Positions 8,668 to 18,099 of a DNA stretch of 64,000 nucleotides are shown here, one piece after another. The stretch is from Candidatus Pantoea soli (GTDB lineage Bacteria; Pseudomonadota; Gammaproteobacteria; Enterobacterales; Enterobacteriaceae). Made by a program: the position numbers and the translations under genes. The first letter of the stretch is position 1; every line of letters starts with the position of its first letter. Below the pieces are notes generated by a model that was not told where the DNA came from, made no database searches, and was given only the letters and a program-made list of their open reading frames with translations. The stretch lies in assembly GCF_007833795.1 (NCBI RefSeq), contig NZ_CP032702.1, positions 1,860,001-1,924,000 on the forward strand, in the 5' to 3' direction.

Positions 8668-9499
8668 CACTGCGCTCCGCCTGCAGCGCGGCCTGCCACG
8701 GCCGGACATCAAAGCGCTCGGCCAGCTCCATCAGCTGTTCAGTGGTGATACTCTGGCGGATGCCGCCCATTGACAGCACTTTTACCACCACTTCAGACGC
8801 TTTTTCTGCCGTATCGATCAGGCCAAACGTCTCATCCAGCGTCGGGCCGGCACCAAACACACCGTGAAACGGCCACATCACCAGGCTGTGCTTTGTCATG
8901 GCATCTGCGGTCGCCTGACCAATCGCATCGGTGCCTGGTACCATCCACGGCAGAATGCCTACTCCCTCCGGGAACACCACCAGACACTCCGTGCTGCCCT
9001 CCCACAACAGGCGCGTGAAGCGGGCCGGGTCCAGATTAACCACATAGCTCAGCGCCATAAAATGCGTAGCGTGACAATGCATAATGACGCGATCGGCCCC
9101 CTGTGAAAGCTGCTTGCGCACGCTGTGGGACTGAAAATGCGCCGCCAGTTCGGAGGTCGGCAGGCCGCCATGACACAAGCCCCAGTGTATTTTGTAAGCT
9201 AACCCGCTGTCATCCACCTGCAGCAGCGCCAGACAGTCAGCTGGATCGAGCTGGACGTTGCGGAAAAACTTGCCGGAACCGGTCACGATAAACCAGTCAC
9301 CGGCCAGCGCCGGCACGGGCTGGCTCAGTTCAATGCAGCGCGGCTCGGGGTAAAAATCTGCGCGGAAGGCGCTGACCTCCTCCGGCAGCAGACGCAGGCT
9401 GACATTGCCGCCGTTGCGCTCATCCCAGCCTTTAAGCCACATATCACTGGTCACTTTGACCATGCCCTGCACAAACCCGGCGTTAAGTATGTTTTGCAT
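8657..9499 (-). CDS. rhaD: Rhamnulose-1-phosphate aldolase
   Basis: Class II zinc aldolase that splits L-rhamnulose 1-phosphate into dihydroxyacetone phosphate and L-lactaldehyde in the cytoplasm. 280 residues from ATG 9499, with AGGGGTAATCAC before the start. Zinc ligands are visible in [11 protein letters not shown] and WPFHGVFG, and the catalytic glutamate in [17 protein letters not shown] near the N terminus and [17 protein letters not shown] match E. coli RhaD (274). Four bases separate it from rhaA, so rhaA and rhaD are co-transcribed. Confidence 0.95.
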   Translation of the reverse strand: MQNILNAGFVQGMVKVTSDMWLKGWDERNGGNVSLRLLPEEVSAFRADFYPEPRCIELSQPVPALAGDWFIVTGSGKFFRNVQLDPADCLALLQVDDSGLAYKIHWGLCHGGLPTSELAAHFQSHSVRKQLSQGADRVIMHCHATHFMALSYVVNLDPARFTRLLWEGSTECLVVFPEGVGILPWMVPGTDAIGQATADAMTKHSLVMWPFHGVFGAGPTLDETFGLIDTAEKASEVVVKVLSMGGIRQSITTEQLMELAERFDVRPWQAALQAERSDVA

Positions 9500-9503
9500 G
9501 TGA

Positions 9504-10766
9504 TTACCCCTGGCGTTGACGCAAAATGTGTTGTTCATACTGACGGACCTCGCTCAGCCAGCTGGCATCGGCCGGCACGTCGTGCCGCAGGCACCAGGCC
9601 TCCCAGACCGCCTGCCACGGCAGTGATTTCTGCTCCTCCAGCAGCGCCAGCCGCGCCGTGTAATCGCCCGCCTGCTCCAGCTGCCGTAACGATGCCGTCG
9701 GTTCCAGCAGCGCGCGCAGCAGGGCCTTTTTCGCATTGCGTGTGCCAATCACCCAGGCGGCGATGCGGTTAATGGAAGCGTCAAAAAAATCGAGGCCAAT
9801 ATGCACCCGGTCAAAGGCGTTCTGGCGGGCAATTTCGTGGGCGATAGCCTGGGTTTCATCATCAAGCAGCACCACGTGATCGCTATCCCAGCGTACCGGA
9901 CGGCTGACGTGCAGCAGCAGGCGCGGCACATACAGTAAGGCGGCGGAAATTTTGTCGGAGATCACTTCCGTGGGATGAAAGTGTCCGGCATCCAGCGTCA
10001 GCGCGGTCTGGCGGCTGCAGGCATAGCCGAAGCAGAATTCGTTTGAGCCGACGGTGTAACTCTCTGCGCCAATGCCGAACAGCTTGCTCTCTACGGCATC
10101 AATATGGTGCTGCGGATTGAGCGGCTCGCGAATAATCTCATCCAGCGCGCTGGCCAGCCGCTGACGCGGCGCGAAGCGATCCACCGTAAGATCTTTCATC
10201 CCATCCGGTACCCAGATGTTCATGACCGATGCCGTGCCCAGCTGTTCCCCAAACCAGGCAGAGATGCGCCGGCTGGCTTTACAGTGATCGATCCAGAACT
10301 GCCGGATGCCGGCATCAGCGTGTGCCAGCGTAAAGCCATCCGCACTTTTCGCATGCGAAAAACAGGTGGGATTAAAATCCAGCCCCAGCTGATGCTGCTT
10401 TGCCCAGGTCACCCAGCCACGAAAGTGCTGCGGTTCGATTTCATCCCGCGCAACCGGCCCGTCGCTTTCCAGATAGATAGCGTGCAAATTCAGCCGCTTC
10501 GCGCCTGGAATCAGTGCCATCGCCTGTTCCAGATCGGCACGCAGCTCTGCGGCATTACGCGCCCGGCCCGGATAGTTGCCGGTGGCCTGAATTCCGCCAG
10601 TCAGCAGCCCCTGCGGGTTCTCAAAGCCGCGGACGTCATCGCCCTGCCAGCAGTGCATGGAGACCGGAATCCGATCCAGCTGGTCCAGTACCTGTTCCAC
10701 GTTAACGCCCGTGGCGGCATAGCGCTGTTTCGCCAGCTCAAAGGCTTGTTCAATCAGCTTTGTCAT
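9504..10766 (-). CDS. rhaA: L-rhamnose isomerase
   Basis: Metal-dependent TIM-barrel isomerase converting L-rhamnose to L-rhamnulose. 420 residues against 419 in E. coli. Conserved stretches include [42 protein letters not shown] and [21 protein letters not shown] metal and substrate loops (here [14 protein letters not shown]). The start codon lies inside the 3' end of rhaB (17-bp overlap), pointing to translational coupling in rhaBADM. Confidence 0.97.
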   Translation of the reverse strand: MTKLIEQAFELAKQRYAATGVNVEQVLDQLDRIPVSMHCWQGDDVRGFENPQGLLTGGIQATGNYPGRARNAAELRADLEQAMALIPGAKRLNLHAIYLESDGPVARDEIEPQHFRGWVTWAKQHQLGLDFNPTCFSHAKSADGFTLAHADAGIRQFWIDHCKASRRISAWFGEQLGTASVMNIWVPDGMKDLTVDRFAPRQRLASALDEIIREPLNPQHHIDAVESKLFGIGAESYTVGSNEFCFGYACSRQTALTLDAGHFHPTEVISDKISAALLYVPRLLLHVSRPVRWDSDHVVLLDDETQAIAHEIARQNAFDRVHIGLDFFDASINRIAAWVIGTRNAKKALLRALLEPTASLRQLEQAGDYTARLALLEEQKSLPWQAVWEAWCLRHDVPADASWLSEVRQYEQHILRQRQG

Positions 10767-12231
10767 AAGCGGGTTCCTTAGCGGGTTGGCTCAGCGCGGC
10801 AAAGCGAGCCTGATGGGCTGCGAGCACGCTGGCGTTCTGCGGGGTAAAAAGGTCAGAAGGAAAATTGCGGCTGATGCAGCGGCGCAGTGCAGCCACATCC
10901 GGCAGGTCGCCCAGTGCGATCAGCTGGCAGCCAGCATTGCCGAGGGTGGAGGCTTCCACCGGCCCGGCAAGCACCGGCAGCTGGCAGGCATCTGCGCACA
11001 GCTGATTGAGCAACGGGTTCTGGCTGCCGCCACCCACGATGTGTAACTGCCGCAGCGGAATGGCGCGCAATGCGCTCAGCTCCTGCAGCGTCTGGCAATA
11101 GAGCAGCGCCAGGCTGTCAAAAATGGTGCGCGCCAGCGCCGCCGCCGTGCGCGGTACCGGCATGTCCTGTTCAGCGCAGGCAGCCTGGATCGCCTGAACC
11201 ATATTGTCAGGATTGATAAAGCGCGGATCATTAGGGTTTATCAGCGCCCGACAGGCGGGCTCTGCCTCCGCCGCTGCCACCAGCTGGCAGAGATCGCGGA
11301 TATGCAGTTCTGTGCACACACGCTGCAGCAGCCAGAGCCCCATGATATTTTTCAGCACGCGGTATCCTTCCGCACCGCCCTCATTGGTGAGATTGGCCTG
11401 CAGTGCGGCGGTGCTGATCACCGGCTGCAGGCTTTCAACGCCCATCAGCGACCAGGTGCCGGAACTGAGATAGGCCGCCGCGTCACCGGTCAGCGGCGTC
11501 GCCAGCACCGCGCTGGCCGTATCATGCGTGGCAACGGCAATCACCGGAACGGCATGACCGCCGGGGCTGATCCAGTGTCCGACCGTGTTACCCGGCGTGC
11601 TGACCGGGCCAAACCACGCGGCCTCTGCCCCTGCCCACGCCAGCAGTTCGCGATCCCACTCGCCGCTGGTGATATTCAGTAGCTGTGTGGTGGTGGCGTT
11701 GGTGTATTCCCAGTTCATGACCCCGGTGAGACGATAGTGCAGATAATCCGGAATCATCAGCGCATGTTTCACTTTCGCCTGCCAGTCAGGCTGCTGCTGA
11801 TGCAGAGCGCGCAGCTGATACAGGGTATTGAACGGCAGAAACTGAATGCCGGTACGCTGATAGATATTCTGCTGACCGAGGTCGCGGCTGGCCTGCGCCA
11901 TCAGGCCGGCGGTGCGGCCATCACGGTAGCTCACCGCTTCCCCGACGCGGTTGCCCGCCGCATCCAGCAGCACCAGATCCACGCCCCAGGTATCAATACC
12001 GATACTGTCCGGCACGATGCCTTCCTGCATTAGCTGCTGCAGACCCGCGCGCATCTCTTTTTCCAGCGTCTCCAGGTCCCAGCAGTCATAGCCGGCCCGC
12101 TGCACACGCTGATTAGCAAAACGCCGCACTTCACGCAGGGTGAGCTGCTGGCTTCCGGGTGTCCACTGCGCCAGCATGACCCGCCCGCTGGACGCACCAA
12201 TATCAATGGCAACAACGTTACGCATACTCAT
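10750..12231 (-). CDS. rhaB: Rhamnulokinase
   Basis: FGGY-family kinase phosphorylating L-rhamnulose at position 1. 493 residues from ATG 12231 ([20 protein letters not shown]), with GAG eight bases upstream; the in-frame extension further upstream would run into the promoter and does not align with E. coli RhaB (489). IDTWGVDFVLL-type loop (here [15 protein letters not shown]), [12 protein letters not shown] and [19 protein letters not shown] mark the two actin-like domains. First gene of the rhaBADM operon, divergent from rhaSR. Confidence 0.96.
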   Translation of the reverse strand: MSMRNVVAIDIGASSGRVMLAQWTPGSQQLTLREVRRFANQRVQRAGYDCWDLETLEKEMRAGLQQLMQEGIVPDSIGIDTWGVDLVLLDAAGNRVGEAVSYRDGRTAGLMAQASRDLGQQNIYQRTGIQFLPFNTLYQLRALHQQQPDWQAKVKHALMIPDYLHYRLTGVMNWEYTNATTTQLLNITSGEWDRELLAWAGAEAAWFGPVSTPGNTVGHWISPGGHAVPVIAVATHDTASAVLATPLTGDAAAYLSSGTWSLMGVESLQPVISTAALQANLTNEGGAEGYRVLKNIMGLWLLQRVCTELHIRDLCQLVAAAEAEPACRALINPNDPRFINPDNMVQAIQAACAEQDMPVPRTAAALARTIFDSLALLYCQTLQELSALRAIPLRQLHIVGGGSQNPLLNQLCADACQLPVLAGPVEASTLGNAGCQLIALGDLPDVAALRRCISRNFPSDLFTPQNASVLAAHQARFAALSQPAKEPAYDKAD

Positions 12232-12299
12232 GGCGTGCTCTTTGTGTGATGACATAGCGACAGCATAAAAAGCTGGTCGGCTCGCCACCTTCCCGGCAG

Positions 12300-12324
12300 T
12301 GCCAGCGATAAAAGGTCGCTGGCA
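12300..12324. promoter_or_regulatory. Inverted repeat in the rhaB promoter region
   Basis: TGCCAGCGA (12300-12308) and TCGCTGGCA (12316-12324) form a perfect 9-bp inverted repeat 69 bp upstream of rhaB. It could be part of the RhaS operator, since RhaS binds inverted half sites in front of rhaBAD in E. coli; the half-site match itself could not be verified by eye. Confidence 0.4.
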
Positions 12325-12338
12325 GGCTTGCAAAGGTA

Positions 12339-12358
12339 TTCGTGAGAGACCTCACAAA
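12339..12358. promoter_or_regulatory. CRP site in the rhaB-rhaS intergenic region
   Basis: Read on the - strand: TGTGA-GGTCTC-TCACG, one base away from the CRP consensus TGTGA-N6-TCACA. It lies just upstream of the 12300-12324 inverted repeat relative to rhaB, the same order (RhaS site, then CRP site) as in E. coli rhaBAD. The 289-bp intergenic region holds no gene. Confidence 0.65.
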
Positions 12359-12520
12359 ACCGCTTGCGGGCCGGGTTGTGAGCCTCGCCGCATTTTTATC
12401 AATCACTTACGCGATCTTAAAAAAAGCGCCATTTTCCTGCGCTGCCCGGTTCAAAATTCAAGGTAAGGTGCCTGGCGGCTGCGTAGACTCGGTTGCAGTT
12501 TTGTTAACGGAGAGCGCATC

Positions 12521-13342
12521 ATGACGATGTTGCACAGTGCTGATTTCTTCCCGGCCGGGGATTACGCGATTGCCATTGAACCCCGCGTACCCCAGCAGGC
12601 TTTTCCGGAGCATCATCATGATTTCCATGAAATCGTGCTGGTAGAACAGGGTTCCGGCATTCACATTTTCAATGGCCAGCCCCAAACCCTGAGTGCCGGA
12701 TGCGTCTGTTTCGTGCGCGATCACGACCGGCATCTCTATGAGCAGACGGAGAACCTGTGCCTGACAAATGTGCTGTACCGCAGCCCGGCGGACTTTCGCT
12801 TCCTTTCCGGCCTGCAGGCATTGCTGCCGCGTGAGGAGGCGGGGCAATACCCTTCCCACTGGCGCGTTAACCAGAAGGTGATGGCCCAGGCGTTACAGCT
12901 GGTTAACCAGATGCAGCAGCACGCCAGCTGGTCGCTGGAACGCCAGGCCCATCAGGAGCAGCTGTTTCTGCAACTGCTGGTACTGCTGCGCGAAGCGGCT
13001 CACAATCCGGAAGCGCAGGATGCGGAAGCCAGACTGCACCGGTTGCTCGACTGGCTGAACGCCCATTACAGTGAGGACATTGCCTGGGATGCGCTGGCGG
13101 ATCGTTTCTCACTCCCGCTGCGCACGCTGCACCGGCAGATGAAGCAGCAGACCGGCAGCACGCCGCAGCGCTATCTCAACCGCCTGCGCCTGCTGCAGGC
13201 CCGTCATCTGCTGCGTCACAGCGATATGCGCATTACGGACATCGCCTTCCAGTGTGGATTTGGGGACAGCAACCACTTTTCCACCCTGTTCCGGCGTGAA
13301 TTTGGCTGCGCGCCCCGCATGGAGCGCCAGCAGATGGTGTAA
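12521..13342 (+). CDS. rhaS: Rhamnose operon activator RhaS
   Basis: AraC/XylS-family activator that binds L-rhamnose and switches on rhaBAD and rhaT. 273 residues: cupin-like sugar-binding half ([22 protein letters not shown], residues 25-50), then two helix-turn-helix motifs ([47 protein letters not shown]) near residues 190-260. The start follows GGAG by eight bases. rhaR begins 14 bp after its stop, so the two regulators form an operon, as in E. coli. Confidence 0.93.
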   Translation: MTMLHSADFFPAGDYAIAIEPRVPQQAFPEHHHDFHEIVLVEQGSGIHIFNGQPQTLSAGCVCFVRDHDRHLYEQTENLCLTNVLYRSPADFRFLSGLQALLPREEAGQYPSHWRVNQKVMAQALQLVNQMQQHASWSLERQAHQEQLFLQLLVLLREAAHNPEAQDAEARLHRLLDWLNAHYSEDIAWDALADRFSLPLRTLHRQMKQQTGSTPQRYLNRLRLLQARHLLRHSDMRITDIAFQCGFGDSNHFSTLFRREFGCAPRMERQQMV

Positions 13343-13356
13343 CCGGAGCTTTTACT

Positions 13357-14223
13357 ATGTCGCTGATCCTGTCGCGTGAGGACTATTTCCCTGCCGCCAA
13401 CCTGCCTGTCGCCGTGGCGGAGCGCATGCCGCAGCCCTCCTTTCCGCCGCACCGGCATGCGTTCAGCGAGATCGTGATTGTCTGGCGCGGCAACGGCCTG
13501 CATGTTCTCAACGATCGCCCGTGGCTGATTACCTGCGGTGATGTGTTTTACATTCGTGACAACGACTGCCACAGCTATGACAGCGTCAACGACCTGGCGC
13601 TGGACAATATTCTTTACTGCCGCGATCGCTTTCGTCTCGCACTTGACTGGGATCAGCTGCTGCCACCGCAGGAGGGCGATGCGCCGTCCGGCTGGCGCCT
13701 GACCACGCGCGGCATGGCGCTGGCGCGGAGCGTGATCAGTCAGCTGGAGCGGGAAAGCCGTAAAAGTGACGCGTTGTCGATTCAGCTTTCCGAAGCGCTT
13801 TTCCTGCAGCTGGCGCTGATTCTGCGCCGTCACGGTTATGCATCCAACCGGCCGTGGGCGTTGCCGGAGGGCGAGCAGCTTGATTTACTGATGTCCGCGC
13901 TGCTGGGTGACATCAGCCGCCCGTTTGATCTGGCCCGCTTTTGTCAGCAGCATCAGCTCAGCGAGCGCGCGCTGAAGCAGCTGTTTCGCCAGCAGACCGG
14001 CATGACGATTGGTCACTACCTGCGTCAGTTGCAGCTATGTCAGGCGAAATACCTGCTGCGCACGCAGGCGTGTCTTATCAGCGAAGTGGCCGCGCGCTGC
14101 GGCTTTGATGACAGTAACTATTTTTCTGTGGTGTTTACCCGCGAAACGGGCCTGACGCCCAGCGCCTGGCGCCAGCGCTTTATCGCCACGCCCGTGCCCG
14201 GCGGCGATCGTGCCAGCGCCTGA
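13357..14223 (+). CDS. rhaR: Rhamnose regulon activator RhaR
   Basis: AraC/XylS-family activator that in E. coli controls rhaSR itself in response to rhamnose. 288 residues. The sugar-binding half has [24 protein letters not shown] and [14 protein letters not shown]; the C-terminal DNA-binding half has two helix-turn-helix units ending in [28 protein letters not shown]. It follows rhaS directly and overlaps the hairpin that separates it from the convergent rhaT. Confidence 0.92.
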   Translation: MSLILSREDYFPAANLPVAVAERMPQPSFPPHRHAFSEIVIVWRGNGLHVLNDRPWLITCGDVFYIRDNDCHSYDSVNDLALDNILYCRDRFRLALDWDQLLPPQEGDAPSGWRLTTRGMALARSVISQLERESRKSDALSIQLSEALFLQLALILRRHGYASNRPWALPEGEQLDLLMSALLGDISRPFDLARFCQQHQLSERALKQLFRQQTGMTIGHYLRQLQLCQAKYLLRTQACLISEVAARCGFDDSNYFSVVFTRETGLTPSAWRQRFIATPVPGGDRASA

Positions 14224-14241
14224 CGTGAACGTCAGGCGCTG
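14214..14241. terminator. Hairpin between convergent rhaR and rhaT
   Basis: A 12-bp perfect stem, CAGCGCCTGACG with CGTCAGGCGCTG and loop TGAA, overlapping the rhaR stop codon. No T-run, so it acts as a bidirectional structure or 3' end barrier rather than a classic terminator. Confidence 0.6.
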
Positions 14242-14254
14242 TGACACCCCAGGT

Positions 14255-15289
14255 TCAGACGGCCATTCCCAGCCCGACAATATTGGCAGCGATGATGATC
14301 ACCACGCAGCCGATGGAGAGTACGCTGACCGGACGGCGCCCTGCCGCTTTCCACTCTTTCAGCACCAGGCCAACCAGACCACCGCACAACACATAAAGGC
14401 TCATATGCAGCATCCAGCTGACAAAATCATACTGTGGCGGAATGCGGGCGTGCCCCCAGGCATAAAAGAAGAACTGCAGGTACCACATCGTGCCGCCCAG
14501 TATAGCGAAGGCAATATTGGCCATCAGCAGCGGTTTTGCGACGGAGAAGTCCTGCCTGACCGAGAGTTCCGGGCGGATTGCCAGACGAATAAAGCAGTAC
14601 GCGAGGTTAACGACTGCCCCGCCGCCCATAATGACCACATAGCTCGGCAGCGCCACATACAGCGGATTAATGCCCAGACTGGCCGCGGCTTCATGCATGG
14701 GTTTAGCCGCATCCATCGCAAAGGACATCCCGGCAGAGAAGATGCCGCAGATGATCGCCAGCAGCAGCCCTTTTTTCAGATTGAACTCTTCGGCGTTTAT
14801 TCCCAGCGCGCGTTCTTTGAGTAAACCGGCGCGGGAAACAATTGCCACGCCGACCAGCGCCACCAGCACCCCGAGCAGCGTCAGCCGCCCGCCAGCAGAG
14901 CTGAACAGCGCCACAAAACGCCCCTGCAACAGCGGCGTCATCAGCGTCCCCACCACCAGGGTGATGCCGATGGCGATACCAATACCCATCGACATCCCCA
15001 GGTAACGCATGGTCAGGCCGTAATTGATGTTTCCCACGCCCCACATGGCCCCAAACAGAAACACCGGCAGCAGCTGTGACAGACTGAAGCTGCTGTAATA
15101 GGCGCGGAAGTCTGGCAGCAGCACGGCGCTGACTGCCCAGGGAAGGATCAGCCATGACATGATGCCACCGACCGACCACATGGTTTCCCATGACCACTTT
15201 TTCACCTGTTTAAACGGCGCATAGAAACATGCGGCACTGGCGGCACCCACCAGATGCCAGAAAATACCGGCAATAATGGCACTGTTCAT
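14255..15289 (-). CDS. rhaT: L-rhamnose:H+ symporter
   Basis: Inner-membrane uptake carrier for L-rhamnose (drug/metabolite-transporter-like fold, 10 helices). 344 residues, same length as E. coli RhaT. Features: [27 protein letters not shown] at the N terminus, [23 protein letters not shown] in the middle, and [32 protein letters not shown] near the end. Transcribed toward rhaR from its own promoter; a hairpin lies in its leader. Confidence 0.95.
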   Translation of the reverse strand: MNSAIIAGIFWHLVGAASAACFYAPFKQVKKWSWETMWSVGGIMSWLILPWAVSAVLLPDFRAYYSSFSLSQLLPVFLFGAMWGVGNINYGLTMRYLGMSMGIGIAIGITLVVGTLMTPLLQGRFVALFSSAGGRLTLLGVLVALVGVAIVSRAGLLKERALGINAEEFNLKKGLLLAIICGIFSAGMSFAMDAAKPMHEAAASLGINPLYVALPSYVVIMGGGAVVNLAYCFIRLAIRPELSVRQDFSVAKPLLMANIAFAILGGTMWYLQFFFYAWGHARIPPQYDFVSWMLHMSLYVLCGGLVGLVLKEWKAAGRRPVSVLSIGCVVIIIAANIVGLGMAV

Positions 15290-15655
15290 TGTGATTCCTT
15301 CATAAGGTTGAGGCCAGACAGGAAACCGCAGTTTCCTGATTAGCAGCAGTCTAAAGGGAGTGACTTTCGCTCAGCCTTTGAATGGCTGCCGGGACGCCGA
15401 AGCCACTGGCAAAATCCGGTGAGTTCGGAATATGCGGATCACAAATTCATATTTGCCGGAGTTGCGCGTATTAATTTTTATAAGTTGCTTATTATTCGGA
15501 TCTTTTTTCATCCTGCTGTGTTGGCCGCCACAATTTTCCCTCCACTGCCAGTAAGCTTCACGCGCTGGCAGCCAGAGAAAGCCGCGCAGCGCGCTTCCCC
15601 CGCAGGCGTTTAATCCGTATAACGTGGGGGAAAATCGTCAGCACAAAGGACAGGC
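15290..15655. promoter_or_regulatory. Intergenic region with rhaT leader hairpin
   Basis: 366 bp between divergent rhaT and the 107-residue gene. CAGGAAAC (15319-15326) and GTTTCCTG (15331-15338) form a perfect 8-bp stem 30 bp before rhaT, within its leader or promoter. The middle part (15430-15530) is AT-rich and probably carries the promoters. No gene seen. Confidence 0.4.
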
Positions 15656-15979
15656 ATGAATAGCAAAAGATTGACGCTGGTACTGTCGCAGGCCGTGAGC
15701 CGCGTGATGCTGGAAGACATCCGCGCTATTGTGCCGCCGCAGGCGCTGAACGTGTTCCTTAATGGTCTGGACCCCGTCCGCTACGCCACGCTGGATTGTC
15801 TGCAGAGTGAAGAAAATTGCGCACTGCTGGCTTCGGCCATCGTGGTATGGCGTCAGCTGGGCCACGTTCACGCGATTCGCTATCAGAAAGGTGAGCACGT
15901 CAGACAGGTTGACGATGCCAGTCAGTTTCAGCTGTTCAGTATGATGAAGACCCATCGCGCGATCCTTCAGCTCGCTTAA
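15656..15979 (+). CDS. Unrecognised 107-residue protein
   Basis: Cytoplasmic-looking protein with no signal peptide or membrane helix; ATG preceded by AAAGGACAGGC, a good ribosome binding site. I do not recognise a family. It is moderately hydrophobic with one histidine-containing segment (VVWRQLGHVHAIRYQKGEHV). Codon usage resembles the neighbours. The next gene, a 32-residue membrane protein, starts 14 bp after its stop, so the two are very likely co-transcribed; a link to the small membrane protein is the only functional hint. Confidence 0.6.
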   Translation: MNSKRLTLVLSQAVSRVMLEDIRAIVPPQALNVFLNGLDPVRYATLDCLQSEENCALLASAIVVWRQLGHVHAIRYQKGEHVRQVDDASQFQLFSMMKTHRAILQLA

Positions 15980-15993
15980 TAAACAGGATGCTT

Positions 15994-16092
15994 ATGAAAA
16001 TCGGTTTGCTTTTTCCCATTGCGATCATCGTGGCAGGTGTCAGCTTTCTGGCGTGGTTTATCGCCAGCGGTGCCATGATGCCAGGCTCATAA
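15994..16092 (+). CDS. yoaK: YoaK-like single-helix small membrane protein (32 residues)
   Basis: Short open frame with AGGA at 15985-15988 before ATG 15994. The peptide begins MKIGLLFPIAIIVAGVSFLA and continues WFIASGAMMPGS. It aligns almost end to end with E. coli YoaK, a 32-residue inner-membrane protein, as I remember that sequence (MRIGIIFPVVIF, then FLAWFFIGGYAAPGA). One membrane helix, residues 3-26. The function of YoaK is unknown. It lies 14 bp behind the 107-residue gene, probably in one operon. Confidence 0.8.
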   Translation: MKIGLLFPIAIIVAGVSFLAWFIASGAMMPGS

Positions 16093-16155
16093 AAGCATTA
16101 AAAAAATTGTCACGCAGACGGGCGCCAAAACCCGTCGCTTATTGCTCTTACCCTA

Positions 16156-16416
16156 GCGTGAAAGGCTGAGAGGCTTGCTGCACCGGCATAAACCCTTCCC
16201 TGGGGCCTGCCGCCGCGCCATCCCTGGCGCGGAGGCTGCTGCAAGTCTCTCAGCCTCACACGCTTTTCTGCCATTGGTTTCGCTGTTGTCGGTCCCTGCC
16301 CATCGCTGCGCTGATGCCGGACAGGCAGAAGAGGTGTTGAGCTAAGCCGGACGTCACGCGGCAGGGATGCCGCGTGCCGAGGCACGCAGGGATGCGGGGG
16401 TTGCCGTTCCGGCGTG
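16156..16416 (-). repeat. Copy 1 of a two-module hairpin-rich dispersed repeat
   Basis: Module A (16347-16414, - strand) matches 32003-32070 at 61 of 68 positions by eye. Module B (16172-16224, - strand) matches 32153-32205 at 46 of 53. The modules are separated by 122 bp here and 82 bp in copy 2. Module A contains CACGCGGCA-GGGA-TGCCGCGTG (9-bp stem), module B contains CCGCGCCA-TCCC-TGGCGCGG (8-bp stem). Module B here is also enclosed by a 23-nt imperfect inverted repeat, 16156-16178 with 16241-16263 (20 of 23). Open frames across it are not credible genes. It fills most of the 532-bp gap between the YoaK-like gene and aldA. Confidence 0.75.
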
Positions 16417-16624
16417 ATTAACTCCTCTTCTGACTTTTCACCGCTTCTGACAGCAATAAAAGTTGCAGGTCGGGCATTCTGCCGTAATGTTGCGCCCATC
16501 ACCCCAACCTTCTCTTTGCTGCCATTTCCGGCGCTCAGCTGGCACAGAAAATAAGGTGCGATGCTGCGTTCTGCTTCACTCTGCTTTGCCATGTGATAAA
16601 TAAAGCCAACGCGGAGTCCTGCTC

Positions 16625-18061
16625 ATGACCACACACCATCACCACTACATTAATGGCGCTTTTCTTACCAATCCGCACGACAGGTGGATTGAGGTCATTA
16701 ACCCGGCGACGGAAGCGTTACTATCCCGCGTGCCGGAAGGATCCCGCCAGGATGCCGCTGCCGCGATTGCCGCCGCAGAAGCCGCTCAGCCAGGCTGGGA
16801 AGCGCTGCCAGCGACCGAGCGGGGTGCCTGGTTACACAAAATCGCGGCGGCAATTCGCCAGCGTGAGCCGGACATCACGACCACGATCGTAGCGGAGGGC
16901 GGGAAAACACAGGGGCTGGCACAAACCGAAGTGCTCTTCACCGCAGACTATTTTGATTACATGGCAGAATGGGCCCGGCGCTACGAAGGGGAAATCGTTA
17001 ACAGCGATCGTCCGAACGAAAATATCTTCGTATTTAAAAAGGCCATAGGCGTCACGACCGGCATCCTGCCGTGGAATTTTCCGTTCTTCCTGATTGCCCG
17101 TAAGGCGGCACCTGCGCTGATTACCGGCAACACGCTGGTGCTGAAACCCAGTGAAATTACACCCAACAATGCCGCCCTGTTCGCGGAAATCATTCATGCG
17201 CTTGGTCTGCCACGCGGCGTCATCAATATCGTCTATGGCTATGGGCCGGAAGTGGGCCAGGAACTGGCCGCGAACCCCAAAGTAGGCCTTGTCAGCCTCA
17301 CCGGCAGCGTCAGTGCCGGTGTTGCCACCATGCAGGCAGCCGCCGGAAACGTGACTAAAGTGTCGCTGGAACTGGGCGGAAAAGCGCCGGCAATTGTCAT
17401 GGAAGATGCTGACCTCGACCTGGCGGTGAACGCAATTGTCAGCTCGCGCATTATCAACAGTGGCCAGGTATGTAACTGCGTCGAACGCGTCTATGTGCAG
17501 GCAGGCATCTGCGATCGTTTTATCACCGCCCTGACCCGCAAAATGCAGCAGATTAAAAGCGGCAATCCGGCAGAGGAGCATGACCTGGATATGGGCCCGC
17601 TGATCAGCGCCGCCGCCCTGGCGCGGGTTGAAGAAAAGGTGGCAAAAGCCGTCGCACAAGGCGGGAATGTCATTCTGGGAGGAAAACGCGCGGGCGATAA
17701 AGGCTTTTACTTTGAGCCCACCATCATCACCGGCGTGCGTCAGGACATGGAGATTATGCGGGAAGAGATCTTCGGCCCGGTGCTGCCGGTAATGACCTTC
17801 CGCACGCTGGACGAAGCGATCGCGCTGGCGAATGACAGCGATTACGGCCTCACCTCCTCACTCTATACCCGCGATCTCAACACCGCGATGCTGGCGCTGC
17901 GCAAGCTGCGCTTCGGCGAAACCTACATTAACCGGGAAAACTTCGAGGCGATGCAGGGCTTTCATGCCGGCTGGCGAAAATCGGGGGTGGGCGGCGCGGA
18001 TGGCCGGCATGGACTGGAGGAGTATCTGCAAACCCATGTGGCCTATCTGCAGTTCAGCTGA
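16625..18061 (+). CDS. aldA: Lactaldehyde dehydrogenase
   Basis: NAD-dependent aldehyde dehydrogenase oxidising L-lactaldehyde to L-lactate, also glycolaldehyde; in the rhamnose pathway it handles the product of RhaD. 478 residues against 479 in E. coli. The catalytic cysteine lies in INSGQVCNCVERVYV near residue 285, the general base in LELGGKAP, and the AldA-type signatures ILPWNFPFFLIARKAAPAL and NRENFEAMQGFHAGWRKSG are present. The N terminus is unusual in starting MTTHHHHYINGAF. It lies 1.3 kb from rhaT but in its own transcription unit. Confidence 0.95.
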   Translation: MTTHHHHYINGAFLTNPHDRWIEVINPATEALLSRVPEGSRQDAAAAIAAAEAAQPGWEALPATERGAWLHKIAAAIRQREPDITTTIVAEGGKTQGLAQTEVLFTADYFDYMAEWARRYEGEIVNSDRPNENIFVFKKAIGVTTGILPWNFPFFLIARKAAPALITGNTLVLKPSEITPNNAALFAEIIHALGLPRGVINIVYGYGPEVGQELAANPKVGLVSLTGSVSAGVATMQAAAGNVTKVSLELGGKAPAIVMEDADLDLAVNAIVSSRIINSGQVCNCVERVYVQAGICDRFITALTRKMQQIKSGNPAEEHDLDMGPLISAAALARVEEKVAKAVAQGGNVILGGKRAGDKGFYFEPTIITGVRQDMEIMREEIFGPVLPVMTFRTLDEAIALANDSDYGLTSSLYTRDLNTAMLALRKLRFGETYINRENFEAMQGFHAGWRKSGVGGADGRHGLEEYLQTHVAYLQFS

Positions 18062-18067
18062 CAAAAT

Positions 18068-18089
18068 CGGGCGGCGCTGTGGCCGCCCG
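18068..18089. terminator. Hairpin between aldA and the MHS transporter
   Basis: CGGGCGGC (18068-18075) pairs with GCCGCCCG (18082-18089). On the - strand it is followed by GATTTTGT, so it serves best as terminator of the leftward operon. Confidence 0.6.
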
Positions 18090-18099
18090 CAAGATACGG

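Noticed and set aside
16110..16592. Open frame of 160 codons between the YoaK-like gene and aldA
   Set aside because: It lies across the repeat element, lacks a ribosome site and has a composition dictated by GC hairpins.
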